Shown piece by piece: positions 52,582 through 61,784 of a DNA stretch of 64,000 nucleotides. Source of the DNA: Saccharopolyspora elongata. GTDB lineage: Bacteria; Actinomycetota; Actinomycetes; Mycobacteriales; Pseudonocardiaceae. Where the stretch lies: positions 1 through 64,000 of the forward strand of contig NZ_SMKW01000027.1 in the NCBI RefSeq assembly GCF_004348985.1. Direction: 5' to 3'. The position numbers were made by a program, and so were the translations under genes. Each line of letters starts with the position of its first letter. Within the stretch, counting starts at the first letter, position 1. Below the pieces are notes generated by a model. It saw only the letters and a program-made list of their open reading frames with translations. It did not search any database and had not been told where the DNA came from.

Positions 52582-53205
52582 GTGACGTTGACAGCACACA
52601 ACTGCGCACAGGGATGGAGTTCTTCTTTGAATACCTACGATCCCCAGGGGACGACCACATTCGACGACCAGGGCAATCGCATGCTGGAGCCCCAGGAGAG
52701 CGACAAGGTCGTGCGGTTGCGGGTGGCTCGACTGCGGGAGCTCGGCCTGCTGGGCCTGCAGCGGGACGAACAGCTTTCCGGCTTCGCGGCGAAGATGACG
52801 GAGACGTTTCAAGCTGCCGTCGCGGTGGTCAACATCTTCGACGCCACGAATCAGAATTTCGTCGGCGCCCACATGCAGGCGGGCGGAGATGCTTCGAGCC
52901 TCACGGGCATGCCGAAGAACGTTGGTTGGTGCCCGCACACGCTAGCGCGGAAAAAGGCGTTTCCGCTCGGCAATGTCATGGCCTACCCGCGTTTCGCAGG
53001 GAACGTCCTCGTCGACGAGATGGGCGCGAAGTCCTATCTCGGGGCGCCGCTGATCGACGACACCGGCACCGCCTTGGGCACGGTCTGCGTGGTGGACATC
53101 GTGGAGCGGGACTGGAACATGTCCGACGTAAACGCCATCAAGACGTTCGCCAAAGACGTGGTGCAGGGGATCTACCACCGGCAGGGCCGGATCGCGTTGC
53201 CCTGA
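52582..53205 (+). CDS. GAF-domain protein, fifth conservon gene
   Basis: 207 residues. A single GAF domain (about 55-200), with MTETFQAAVAVVNIFD, GWCPHTLARKKAF and YLGAPLIDDTGTALGTVCVVD. It could bind a small ligand and act as input or effector of the GTPase. GTG 52582 follows AGGGACGGAC; later starts are possible because the first 25 residues look unstructured. Placed 21 bases after cvnD, so in the same operon. Confidence 0.82.
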   Translation: MTLTAHNCAQGWSSSLNTYDPQGTTTFDDQGNRMLEPQESDKVVRLRVARLRELGLLGLQRDEQLSGFAAKMTETFQAAVAVVNIFDATNQNFVGAHMQAGGDASSLTGMPKNVGWCPHTLARKKAFPLGNVMAYPRFAGNVLVDEMGAKSYLGAPLIDDTGTALGTVCVVDIVERDWNMSDVNAIKTFAKDVVQGIYHRQGRIALP

Positions 53206-53216
53206 TCGCCGACACC

Positions 53217-53257
53217 GCGGTGCAGCTCGCGTGGACAGTCCGTGCGAGCTGCACCGC
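53217..53257. terminator. Bidirectional terminator
   Basis: Perfect 14-base arms (53217-53230, 53244-53257), 13-base loop, between the convergent GAF and acyl-CoA dehydrogenase-like genes. Confidence 0.85.
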
Positions 53258-53288
53258 ATCCGTGTCGTGCGGTGGGATCACGGCGCCG

Positions 53289-54899
53289 TCAACGCATGAG
53301 CAGCGGATCCACGCAGTGTTCTTCGTCCGGTCTGCGCTGGTCGACGTCGCCGATCGTCTCCTCGTATCCAGCGATATGGCTGAGCAGCGTCGACACGGTC
53401 GGAAGCTCCAGTTCCACGTCGCGCCGTGCTTCCGTCAGCCGCTGGCGCAGTTTGCGCTCACACCACTGGGCTGTGTACGCGTGCATCTCGGAACGGGTCG
53501 CCGTCGAGCTCGTCAACGCGGCCAGGACAGACCAGCACAGCAGGTCCCCGAGCACGTTGTAGAGGATGTGTTGTTCCCGCTCGGTGACGGCGCGGCGGGC
53601 AGTGAACGAAGCGGCCTCATCGACGAGGTCGGTTACCTGCCGGGATGTGGAGAAGGAGTGGACGAGTTCACCGAAGCCGGCCGGGTTGCGGTGGAGCATC
53701 TTCCCGACGTAGACGGTGATGGCCTCGGTCGCTCCTTCGAAGATCCGGAAGAGGCGGTAATCCCTGAAGAACGGCCCGACGATGTTCGTGTCCAGGAAGC
53801 CTCGCGCTCCCAGCATCTGCAGGCTGCGGTCCACGACCGTGAACATCTCTTCTGATGCGACGATCTTCGCAACGAAGTACAGCAGTTCTGGCGGCTGCTC
53901 GCCCATGTCAAGCTGGGACGTGAGGTGATCGAGCAGCGTCTCCACCGCCTGGGTCGCGGCCACCGCTTCGGTGAGAATCTGCTGAGTCCGGCCGTTGTCC
54001 ACCAGCAGGCCCGTGGCGACGGTGCGACGCGTGGCGTACCGTGCCGCCACCTCCAGCGATCTTTTCATCGCTCCGACGCTGCCCGCGGCGAGAACGAGCC
54101 GCGCGAGCATGAAGGCCGCGTTCGCGGCGGTGATCCCCTCGCCTTCGGCGCCGAGCATCCCGTCCGCCGGCACTCGCATGTCCTTGAAGGTCAAGATGTT
54201 TTGCGGCACGGCCTTCAGGCCCAAGGTCAGCAGCTCGGGACCGGCGGTGAAGCCCGGAGTGGTGGTGTCGACGACGAAGCCGGCGTATCCCAGTCGCCTG
54301 CCCTGCTCGTCGCAGAGCCGGGTGAAGACGTTCAGGTAGTGGGAAGCGGCGCCGAGGCTGATCCACCGCTTCGTGCCGTTGATCGTATAGCTGCCATCCC
54401 GGTTCCTGATCGCGCAGGTGGTCATGCCACGCAGGTCCGAGCCCATGCCCGGCTCGCTGGCCGCGCTCGTGGTCAGGCTCTTTCCCTGGGCCAGCAACGG
54501 AAGGACGTCGGCTTTGACTCGGTCAGATGCGTGCTGCATGATCGGCGGGATGCCGACCGCGTTCTGCACGGCGGTCATGACGAACAGGTTGCAGTCGATG
54601 GCTGCGAGTTGTTCCATGATCCGGAACGTGTCCCGGTAGCTCAGTTCCTGCCCCTGGTACCGGCGTGGAACCTGAAGCCCCAGCAGCCCGACGTCGGCGA
54701 ACTCGGGCACTACGCCGAGGTCGACGGATCGACGCTCGTCCATTCGCCGCGAGTCGAGTCGTTCCCGCGCGTACCAGCGGAGGAATTCCAGTATTTCCAC
54801 GGCTTTGCCGGACGGCATTGCGGTTTCGGCAGGGAGATTCCAATGCAGTTCTTCATTAGAGGTCCTGTCGAAAGCGCGCTGGTTCAGGTCTGATGTCAC
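53289..54899 (-). CDS. Acyl-CoA dehydrogenase-like protein, divergent and long
   Basis: 536 residues, about 130 longer than a usual ACAD, with an extra helical C-terminus. ACAD landmarks: SAASEPGMGSDLRGM, TKRWISLG, FKDMRVPADGMLG, RIFEGATEAITVYVGKM. It probably catalyses a dehydrogenation or related flavin reaction on a carrier- or CoA-bound acyl group. GTG 54899 follows GGAGGAG and overlaps the stop of a small upstream ORF (GTGA). Base use is less GC-rich than the surrounding genes, suggesting transfer. Confidence 0.83.
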   Translation of the reverse strand: MTSDLNQRAFDRTSNEELHWNLPAETAMPSGKAVEILEFLRWYARERLDSRRMDERRSVDLGVVPEFADVGLLGLQVPRRYQGQELSYRDTFRIMEQLAAIDCNLFVMTAVQNAVGIPPIMQHASDRVKADVLPLLAQGKSLTTSAASEPGMGSDLRGMTTCAIRNRDGSYTINGTKRWISLGAASHYLNVFTRLCDEQGRRLGYAGFVVDTTTPGFTAGPELLTLGLKAVPQNILTFKDMRVPADGMLGAEGEGITAANAAFMLARLVLAAGSVGAMKRSLEVAARYATRRTVATGLLVDNGRTQQILTEAVAATQAVETLLDHLTSQLDMGEQPPELLYFVAKIVASEEMFTVVDRSLQMLGARGFLDTNIVGPFFRDYRLFRIFEGATEAITVYVGKMLHRNPAGFGELVHSFSTSRQVTDLVDEAASFTARRAVTEREQHILYNVLGDLLCWSVLAALTSSTATRSEMHAYTAQWCERKLRQRLTEARRDVELELPTVSTLLSHIAGYEETIGDVDQRRPDEEHCVDPLLMR

Positions 54900-55051
54900 T
54901 GCTCCTCCGGTGGACTTGGTGTGACCTCGTCGGAAGGTGTACGTGGCGGTGTGGTGCCGGGAATCGGCCCTGCCCTCGCTGTACCTCCGCCGGAACTCCG
55001 GCATGTCCGACACGGCACCACGGGCGACGTGCTCTTGCCGGTCGAGTCCAT
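54896..55051 (-). CDS. Small 51-residue ORF coupled to the acyl-CoA dehydrogenase-like gene
   Basis: ATG 55051 follows AGGAGG at good spacing, and the TGA overlaps the GTG of the next gene, a pattern of real translational coupling. The peptide has a CxxC (PCRTC near residue 14), a glycine run and a Pro/Thr/Glu-rich tail. I recognise no family. It could be a leader that couples translation, a small carrier or peptide substrate, or a chance frame. Confidence 0.55.
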   Translation of the reverse strand: MDSTGKSTSPVVPCRTCRSSGGGTARAGPIPGTTPPRTPSDEVTPSPPEEQ

Positions 55052-55714
55052 ACGCTCCTCCTATGTGGACCGCTCGGCGATGATCTCGTTGCGACGTCAT
55101 GACGGGAAATGGCCGGTTCCGGGATTCCGGCGCCTGCCGGGCGCGGGTCGTCGGGGCGCGAAAAATACCCCGCAGGAAGCGATTCCACGCAGGCGAGTTG
55201 CGAAGAGTCTTACAGCGTAAAGGCGACTCCTCGGCCGATGGCCGCTCGGTCCGCGAACGCCGGCCGCCGGTCGACGCGGCACGACGGGGGCCACGACGCC
55301 CAGCCGGCGAGCGGAAATGTCGGGGTCGGCCCGCGATGCGCACCGACCGCCGGCAGCAGCGCCCCCCGGAGCTGCGGAGAGGCATGCCCGCACCCATCGG
55401 GAGCACCGACGCGAAGCGGCAGGACGGCGCCCATGCGCATCTCCGATCCAAAGTGGCCCACTGCACCCATTCAACTACGAACAGTGAGATTAAACTAGCT
55501 CGCCTTACTTCTTACGGGTACCACCTTTAAGGTGACCGAACCGGCATTTCACTCGAACTTTGTTACATAGAGCGATATTCCCTTTTCCTCGCGGGATTGC
55601 GACATCGCCTCGGCCGGCCTGGGTGATCATCGACGAGACGATCATCACTCTTCTCCCCTGCCGCATCCGGCGGACGCGTTCGCGCACCCGAGCAGCGGAG
55701 TAACCTACTGCTTG
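55052..55714. other. Intergenic region with promoters
   Basis: 663 bases between the small ORF (leftward) and LysR (rightward). Around 55495-55590 it is clearly AT-richer, with an ACCTT-T-AAGGT dyad at 55526-55536, and probably holds divergent promoters. GATCATC occurs twice near 55625 and 55639. I find no supported gene. Confidence 0.45.
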
Positions 55715-56611
55715 ATGGAGATGTTCCACCTGCGCTACTTCGTGGCGGTCGCGGAGAACCTGTCCTTCTCCAAGGCCGCCCGGCAGCTGCACATGGCGAC
55801 CTCGCCGCTGAGCCAGCGGGTGCGGGACCTCGAACGCGACCTCGGCTCGGTGCTGTTCGAGCGGGACTCGCACCACGTGCAGCTGACCGACGCCGGTGCG
55901 GCGCTGCTGCCGATCGCCAAGGACGTGCTCGGTCGCTTCGACGACGTCCCGTGGCGGCTGCGCGAGGCGATCAGCCCGCAGCGCGCCGTCGTCTACATCG
56001 GCATCCCGCCCGGCCTGCACTCGTCGATGCGGCAGCGGCTCAGGTCGTTCGAGGACCGGTGCGCCGCCGAATGCGACATCAAGCGCTGGCCGAGCGGCAG
56101 CGACGACCTGCTCGCCGGGGTGCAGCGCGGCGAGCTCGCGGTCGCGCTGGTGCACCTGCCGGTGCACGCCGAGGGCATCGAGGTGTTCGAGCTGATGCGC
56201 GAGCCGCTCGGGGCGGTGCTCCCGGCGGCGGAGTTCGGCTCCCGCAGCTCGGTCTCGCTCGCCGAGCTGGCCGACTACACCTACGTCAGCCCCGCACCGC
56301 GGATGCTGCCGACCTACTACGGGGAACTGCTGGTGCGGTTGGAGGCGGCGGGAATCCACCGGCGGATCACGCTCGACACCGGCGATTACGGCAGCACCAG
56401 CGAATTGGTGGCGAACGGATCGGCATTCTCCATTTCGATGCTGGATCCGGAAAGCGGGATGCACAAGCACCGCAGCGAGAACACCGTCGTGCTGCCGTTC
56501 GAGGATTTCGACCCGAGCCTGGCGACCGGCATGATCTGGCGCCGCGACCGCGCCGAAAGCCAGCCCGATCTCCGCCGGCTGATCGACGAGGCCAAGCTCG
56601 CCCTCCGCTGA
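55715..56611 (+). CDS. LysR-family regulator
   Basis: 298 residues. N-terminal winged HTH: FHLRYFVAVAENLSFSKAARQLHMATSPLSQRVRDLE (two halves), then a periplasmic-binding-like effector domain. TAACCT lies eight bases before ATG 55715, suggesting a leaderless mRNA. It sits 233 bases upstream of the CoA-transferase operon in the same direction and is its likely activator. Confidence 0.87.
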   Translation: MEMFHLRYFVAVAENLSFSKAARQLHMATSPLSQRVRDLERDLGSVLFERDSHHVQLTDAGAALLPIAKDVLGRFDDVPWRLREAISPQRAVVYIGIPPGLHSSMRQRLRSFEDRCAAECDIKRWPSGSDDLLAGVQRGELAVALVHLPVHAEGIEVFELMREPLGAVLPAAEFGSRSSVSLAELADYTYVSPAPRMLPTYYGELLVRLEAAGIHRRITLDTGDYGSTSELVANGSAFSISMLDPESGMHKHRSENTVVLPFEDFDPSLATGMIWRRDRAESQPDLRRLIDEAKLALR

Positions 56612-56790
56612 TCACGCGCCGGGTGCGCAATTTCGCGAGGAATTGACCATTGCCCGGATGAACGTCGAATTAATTGGACCCCTCCCGAACAGGGCGACCA
56701 TCTGATTGGCGTGACCGCCGCGGTCATGCCATTGTTCGCGCATCGGTGCCGCTGATCAATTGAACCGCCACCCCATCCCGGCCTAGTGTA

Positions 56791-56805
56791 GTTAGCGAAG
56801 CAAAC
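56791..56805 (+). promoter_or_regulatory. Dyad before the CoA-transferase operon
   Basis: GTTAGC-GAA-GCAAAC is a near-palindrome in an AT-richer stretch, 40 bases before ATG 56845. It may bind the upstream LysR protein or another regulator. Confidence 0.4.
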
Positions 56806-56844
56806 AAAAGCCGGGACAGCTCCCCTTTCCCACCTGGAGCGGCG

Positions 56845-58038
56845 ATGATGACGAATTCCGCACCGAGCACCGAAGGCAGGTCCGGCCCGCTGGCCGGCGT
56901 CCGCGTGATCGACATGGCCACCGTGGTGATGGGCCCCTACGCCGCGCAGATCCTCGGCGACCTCGGCGCCGACGTGATCAAGATCGAATCACCGAAGGAC
57001 ACCGCGCGCTTCGGCACCCTGCACCGCACGCCCGGCATGACGCCGCTGGCCCTCAACGTCAACCGCAACAAGCGCAGCGTCAAGCTCAACCTCAAGGACG
57101 ACGCCGACCGGGACCGCGCGCTGGAGCTGATCGGCAGCGCCGACATCCTGATCACCAACATGCGGATCGGCGCCCTGCGCCGCCTGGGCATGGACTACGA
57201 GAGCCTCGCCGCCGCCAACCCGCAGCTGGTCTACGCGCACGCGCAGGGCTTCCGCCCCGACTCCGACCGCGCCGAACTCGCCGCCTACGACGAGACGGTG
57301 CAGGCGGCCTCCGGGCTGCTGGACGTGGCGCAGCGCGCCGGCGACATCGGCGAACCGGTGGTGCTGCCGAGCATCTTCGCCGACAAGGTCGCGGCGCTGA
57401 CCATCGCCTACTCGGCGCTCGCGGCGCTGGTGCACCAGCGGGCCACCGGGCGGGGTCAGCTGGTCGAGGTGCCGATGGCCGACACGCTGCTGGCGTTCAA
57501 CCTCGTCGAGCACCTGCAGGGCCGCACCTTCGAACCGCCGATGGGCCCGACCGGCTTCGCGCTGTCGATGAACAAGGGCCACCGGGCGCGGCCCACCAAG
57601 GACGGCCTGGCCATGATCATCCCCTACTCCACGCAGAACTACCGCGACCTGTTCTGCGCCGCAGGCCGACCGGACCTGGCCGAGGACCCGCGGGTCAACG
57701 GCGAGTTCGTCGACGCCCGCCTCGACGGCGAGGCGATCTCCGAACTGGTCGAGTCGGTCACCCCGAGCCTGACCACCGAGGAGTGGATCGAGGTGTGCAC
57801 CAAGCACAGCATCCCGGTCGGCCCGGTGCTCCGGCTCGACGAGGCGGCCGACGACCCGTACGTCCGCGAAGGGCACCTGCTGGACGTCGCCGAGCACCCC
57901 AGCGAAGGCAGCTACCGCGTCGTCGGGGTGCCGATGAACTTCTCCGCGACGCCGGCCTCGGTCCGCAGGCACGCCCCGCTGCCCGGCCAGCACACCGACG
58001 AGGTCCTCGCCGAACTCGACGCGCGGAGGCTCGCATGA
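56845..58038 (+). CDS. CaiB/BaiF family III CoA-transferase
   Basis: 397 residues. N-terminal LAGVRVIDMATVVMGPYAAQILGDLGADVIKIE (split), catalytic Asp in AAYDETVQAASGLL, and a small C-terminal lobe. It moves CoA between acids. First gene of a five-gene operon with crotonase, decarboxylase-like protein, 3-hydroxyacyl-CoA dehydrogenase and acyl-CoA dehydrogenase. Two ATGs are adjacent. Overlaps the crotonase gene (ATGA). Confidence 0.9.
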   Translation: MMTNSAPSTEGRSGPLAGVRVIDMATVVMGPYAAQILGDLGADVIKIESPKDTARFGTLHRTPGMTPLALNVNRNKRSVKLNLKDDADRDRALELIGSADILITNMRIGALRRLGMDYESLAAANPQLVYAHAQGFRPDSDRAELAAYDETVQAASGLLDVAQRAGDIGEPVVLPSIFADKVAALTIAYSALAALVHQRATGRGQLVEVPMADTLLAFNLVEHLQGRTFEPPMGPTGFALSMNKGHRARPTKDGLAMIIPYSTQNYRDLFCAAGRPDLAEDPRVNGEFVDARLDGEAISELVESVTPSLTTEEWIEVCTKHSIPVGPVLRLDEAADDPYVREGHLLDVAEHPSEGSYRVVGVPMNFSATPASVRRHAPLPGQHTDEVLAELDARRLA

Positions 58039-58808
58039 CCGCCCCGAACACCGCGGTGCAGACCGAAACCGCCGGCTCCGCGCTCGTGATCACCATCAAC
58101 CGCCCGGCGGCGCGCAACGCCATCGACGCCGCCGCGGCCCACGGCATCGCGGCCGCCATCGACGAGCTCGACGCCAACCCCGACCTGAGCGTCGGCGTGC
58201 TGACCGGCGCGGCCGGCACCTTCAGCGCGGGCATGGACCTCAAGGCCGCCGCGCGCGGCGAGTCGCCCACCGCGCCGGGCAAGGGCTTCGGCGGCCTCAC
58301 CGAGGCCGAGACCGGCAAGCCGCTGATCGCCGCGGTCGAGGGCTACGCCATGGGCGGCGGGTTCGAGCTGGCGCTGGCCTGCGACCTGGTGGTCGCAGCC
58401 GAGGGTGCGCGGTTCGCGCTGCCCGAGGTCAAGCGCGGGCTGATCGCCGGTGGCGGCGGCGTGATCCGGCTGCCGAAGCGGATCCCGCACCACCTGGCGA
58501 TGGAACTGCTGCTCACCGGCCGCGCCATCGACGCAGCGCGGGCCCGCGACCTCGGCCTGGTCAACCGGCTGGTGGCCGACGGCGAGGCCGTCCGGGCCGC
58601 GCTGGAGCTCGCCGCCGAGGTCGCCGCGAACGCGCCGCTGGCGCTGGCTGCGGTCAAGAACGTCGTCCGGCTCGCCGACGGCATCTCGGACGCCGAGGCT
58701 TTCACGTTGCAGCGCAACGAAACTCGCGCCCTCCGGGAGTCCGCGGACTTCGCCGAAGGAGTCCGGGCGTTCACCGAGAAGCGCACTCCGAAGTGGACGG
58801 GACGTTGA
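58035..58808 (+). CDS. Enoyl-CoA hydratase/isomerase (crotonase family)
   Basis: 257 residues. Oxyanion-hole segments FSAGMDLKAAARG and GYAMGGGFELALACD; active-site region LPEVKRGLIAGGGG with the Glu typical of hydratases at LPEV. It hydrates an enoyl-CoA in the operon pathway. Coupled to the CoA-transferase by ATGA and overlapping the next frame. Confidence 0.9.
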   Translation: MTAPNTAVQTETAGSALVITINRPAARNAIDAAAAHGIAAAIDELDANPDLSVGVLTGAAGTFSAGMDLKAAARGESPTAPGKGFGGLTEAETGKPLIAAVEGYAMGGGFELALACDLVVAAEGARFALPEVKRGLIAGGGGVIRLPKRIPHHLAMELLLTGRAIDAARARDLGLVNRLVADGEAVRAALELAAEVAANAPLALAAVKNVVRLADGISDAEAFTLQRNETRALRESADFAEGVRAFTEKRTPKWTGR

Positions 58809-59539
58809 ACCGCGAACAGATCCTGCACAGCCTCAACACGCCGCTGACCAACCCGGCCTACGCACCGGCCGTGGCGCGGTTCACCGATCGCGAGTACCTC
58901 AACATCGTCTACCGCACCGATCCCGAGGCGCTGCGGGCGGTGGTCCCGGAGCCGCTGGAGTTCGACGAACCGCTGGTGCGCTTCGAGATCATGAAGATGG
59001 GCGACGTCACCTCGTTCGGCCCGTACGTCGAGGCTGGGCAGGCGATCCCGGTGCGCCTCGGCGACGAGCACGGCGAATACCTGCACGCCATGTACCTCGA
59101 CAACTTCCCGGCCACCGCGGCCGGTCGCGAGGCCAGCGCCTTCCCGAAGGTGATGGGCAGCCCGACGCTGTACGTCGACAACGCCGCGCTGGTGGGCACC
59201 CTGGACTACGGCACGCTGCGGGTCGCGACCGCGACGATGGGCTACAAGCACCACCCGCTGGACCTCGACGAGGCCAAGGCGCAGATCACGACGCCCAGCT
59301 ACATGCTCAAGATCGTGCCCGGCTACGACCACCGGCTGCGCGTGTGCGAGCTGGTGCGCAGCCAGATCACCGACGTCGTGGTGAAGCAGGCCTACACCGG
59401 CCCGGCCCGGCTGCAGCTGTTCGAGCACGTGCTCGCGCCGGTGGCGGACCTGCCGGTGCGCGAGATCGTCTCGGCGAGCCACATCCTCACCGACCTCACC
59501 CTGGGCGGCATCGAGCCCGTCCACGACTACCTGGCCTGA
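58793..59539 (+). CDS. Acetoacetate decarboxylase-like protein
   Basis: 248 residues of the ADC fold. The Schiff-base lysine is in EASAFPKVMG (Lys119). In Clostridium ADC this Lys is followed by a second Lys that lowers its pKa; here it is Val. The enzyme would decarboxylate a beta-keto acid, or be an aldolase/hydratase-type member of the superfamily. GTG 58793 and TTG 58805 are both possible starts; both overlap the crotonase end. Confidence 0.83.
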   Translation: MDGTLNREQILHSLNTPLTNPAYAPAVARFTDREYLNIVYRTDPEALRAVVPEPLEFDEPLVRFEIMKMGDVTSFGPYVEAGQAIPVRLGDEHGEYLHAMYLDNFPATAAGREASAFPKVMGSPTLYVDNAALVGTLDYGTLRVATATMGYKHHPLDLDEAKAQITTPSYMLKIVPGYDHRLRVCELVRSQITDVVVKQAYTGPARLQLFEHVLAPVADLPVREIVSASHILTDLTLGGIEPVHDYLA

Positions 59540-59552
59540 CCGGGAGGACATC

Positions 59553-60497
59553 ATGCATCCACAATGGACGAAGGTGGCGGTCGTCGGGGCCGGGACCATC
59601 GGCCTGTCCTGGGCCGCGCTGTTCGCCTCGCGCGGCATCGAGGTGCGCATCAGCGATCCGCGCGATGACCTCGCCGACGTGGTGCGCGACGCGATGCCGA
59701 TGCTGGCCGCGAGCATTCCCGGCGCCGACACCGACGATCTGCTCGGCCGCATCCGGCTCACCGGCGAGCTCGCCGAGGCCGTCGCGGATGCCGAGCTGGT
59801 GCAGGAGAACGGCCCGGAGCGGCTGGAGTTCAAGCGGCGGCTGTTCGCCGACATCGCCCGCCTCGCGCCGGAGAACGCGGTGCTCGCGTCCTCCAGCTCC
59901 GGCATCATCGCCTCGGCGATCGCCGCCGAACTGCCCGACGAGGTGGCCGCCCGGCTGCTCGTCGCCCACCCCTTCAACCCGCCGCAGGTGGTGCCGCTGG
60001 TCGAGATCGTGCCCGGCGAGCGCACGGCGGAGCCGGTCGTAGCAGCCGCGACCGAGTTCTACCGGGCGCTGGGCAAGACCCCGGTGCGCCTGCACAAGGA
60101 GATCCCCGGCTTCGTCGCCAACCGGCTGCAGAGCGCGATCATGCAGGAGTCGATCTTCCTGGTGCAGGGCGGGGTCGTCCGCGCCGACGAGCTCGACGAG
60201 GTGATGAAGGCGTCGCTCGGCGGCCGCTACGCGGCGGTCGGCCCGTTCGAGAGCTTCCACCTCGGCGGCGGCCCCGGCGGGATCCGGCACATGATGGCCC
60301 ACCTCGGCGTGGGCATGGCGGAACGCTGGAAGGACCTCGGCCATCCGGAGCTGATCCCGGAGACCATCGCCGCCATCGCCGACCAGACCGAAGCGGCCTA
60401 CGGCGCAGGCCCCGAGGCGTACCGGGAGCGCTCCGAACTGCGCGACCGCAAGCAGAACGCGCTCAACACCGCACTGCACGACATCGAGCACAACTGA
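59553..60497 (+). CDS. 3-hydroxyacyl-CoA dehydrogenase family protein
   Basis: 314 residues. NAD-binding VVGAGTIGLSWAALFASRG, catalytic HPFNPPQVVPLVEIV, and a C-terminal helical dimer domain. Length and pattern fit single-domain members such as L-carnitine dehydrogenase, lambda-crystallin-like or 3-hydroxyacyl-CoA dehydrogenases. In the operon it would oxidise the 3-hydroxy intermediate to the 3-keto form. GGGAGGACATC precedes the ATG. Confidence 0.87.
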   Translation: MHPQWTKVAVVGAGTIGLSWAALFASRGIEVRISDPRDDLADVVRDAMPMLAASIPGADTDDLLGRIRLTGELAEAVADAELVQENGPERLEFKRRLFADIARLAPENAVLASSSSGIIASAIAAELPDEVAARLLVAHPFNPPQVVPLVEIVPGERTAEPVVAAATEFYRALGKTPVRLHKEIPGFVANRLQSAIMQESIFLVQGGVVRADELDEVMKASLGGRYAAVGPFESFHLGGGPGGIRHMMAHLGVGMAERWKDLGHPELIPETIAAIADQTEAAYGAGPEAYRERSELRDRKQNALNTALHDIEHN

Positions 60498-60513
60498 TTT
60501 GAGGATCATCGCA

Positions 60514-61698
60514 ATGCCCAAGCCCGCCAATGCAAATCCTGACTTCTTCGGCTTCTACGACCTGCTGAGCGAGCCCGAGCGAGCCGAGCTCGCCGAGATC
60601 CGCGCGTACCTGGAGCGCGAGATCAAGCCGCTGGCCAACGCCGCGTGGGACAAGGCCGAGTTCCCGTTCGAGGTCGTCGAGAAGTTCGCCAAGCTCCAGC
60701 TGGCCGGCTACCAGTACCCCGAGTACGGCGACGGGAAGCAGCGCAGCCCGCTGTTCACCGGATTCCTCAGCCTGGAGCTGAACCGGATCGACCCATCCCT
60801 GGCGGTGTTCTCGGGTGTCCACACCGGACTGGCGATGGGCAGCATCTACAACGGCGGCGACCAGGAGCAGCGGGACCGCTGGATCCCGGACATGGCCGAC
60901 ATGACCAAGATCGGCGCGTTCGCGCTGACCGAGCCGGAGGGCGGCTCCGACGTCGCCGGCGGCATGCGCACCACCGCGCGCCGCGAGGGCGACAACTGGG
61001 TGCTCAACGGCGCGAAGCGCTGGATCGGCAACGGCACGTTCGCCGACCTCGTCGTGGTGTGGGCGCGCGACGAAGCCGACGACCAGGTCAAGGGATTCGT
61101 CGTCGAGAAGGGCACGCCCGGCTTCACTGCCACCAAGATCGAGGGCAAGATCGCGCTGCGCACCGTGCAGAACGCCGACATCGTGCTCGACGACGTCCGC
61201 ATCCCGGAGGCCAACCGGCTGCAGAACATCAACAGCTTCCGGGACACCGCCAAGGTGCTGGCCAAGACCCGCGGCGGCGTGGCGTGGCAGGCGCTGGGCG
61301 TGGCGGTCCGCGCCTACGAGCTGGCCCGCGAGTACGCGGTGCAGCGGGTGCAGTTCGGCAAGCCGATCGGCGGGTTCCAGATGATCCAGGACCTGCTGGT
61401 GAAGATGCTCGGCAACGTCACCGCGATGTTCGGCATCGTGGTGCGCCTCAACGAACTGGTCGCGCAGGGCCGTGGCGGCGCGGAGCAGGCGGCGCTGGCC
61501 AAGGCGTTCACCACCACGAAGATGCGCGAGGTGGTGGCCTGGGCGCGAGAGCTGCTCGGCGGCAACGGAATCGTGCTCGACTACGAGGTCGCGAAGTTCT
61601 TCTCCGACGCGGAAGCGGTCTACTCCTTCGAGGGCTCCCGCGAGATGAACACCCTGATCGTCGGCAAGTCCATCACCCGCCTCAGCGCCTTCGCCTGA
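60514..61698 (+). CDS. Acyl-CoA dehydrogenase, glutaryl-CoA dehydrogenase-like
   Basis: 394 residues. ALTEPEGGSDVAGG flavin motif, KRWIGNGTFADLVVVWAR, and C-terminal YSFEGSREMNTLIVGKSITR with the catalytic Glu placed as in glutaryl-CoA dehydrogenases. It makes the enoyl-CoA for the crotonase of the same operon. GAGG lies nine bases before ATG 60514. Last gene of the operon. Confidence 0.9.
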   Translation: MPKPANANPDFFGFYDLLSEPERAELAEIRAYLEREIKPLANAAWDKAEFPFEVVEKFAKLQLAGYQYPEYGDGKQRSPLFTGFLSLELNRIDPSLAVFSGVHTGLAMGSIYNGGDQEQRDRWIPDMADMTKIGAFALTEPEGGSDVAGGMRTTARREGDNWVLNGAKRWIGNGTFADLVVVWARDEADDQVKGFVVEKGTPGFTATKIEGKIALRTVQNADIVLDDVRIPEANRLQNINSFRDTAKVLAKTRGGVAWQALGVAVRAYELAREYAVQRVQFGKPIGGFQMIQDLLVKMLGNVTAMFGIVVRLNELVAQGRGGAEQAALAKAFTTTKMREVVAWARELLGGNGIVLDYEVAKFFSDAEAVYSFEGSREMNTLIVGKSITRLSAFA

Positions 61699-61735
61699 TC
61701 GCCGTCCTGAAAGCCGTCGCCTGAGCGGCTCCGGC

Positions 61736-61781
61736 CCCGTGAGTGCTTCGGGTGCATAGGGCGCCCCAAAGCACTCACGGG
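61736..61781. terminator. CGTGAGTGCTT hairpin after the CoA-transferase operon
   Basis: Perfect 13-base arms (61736-61748, 61769-61781). Same arm core as 30496-30543. It ends three bases before the LysR pseudogene stop and can serve both strands. Confidence 0.8.
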
Positions 61782-61784
61782 TGC

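Noticed and set aside
54900-55466. N-terminal extension of the acyl-CoA dehydrogenase-like gene by 189 codons
   Set aside because: The extra part is arginine-rich without similarity, while GTG 54899 has a strong GGAGGAG and is coupled to a small ORF.
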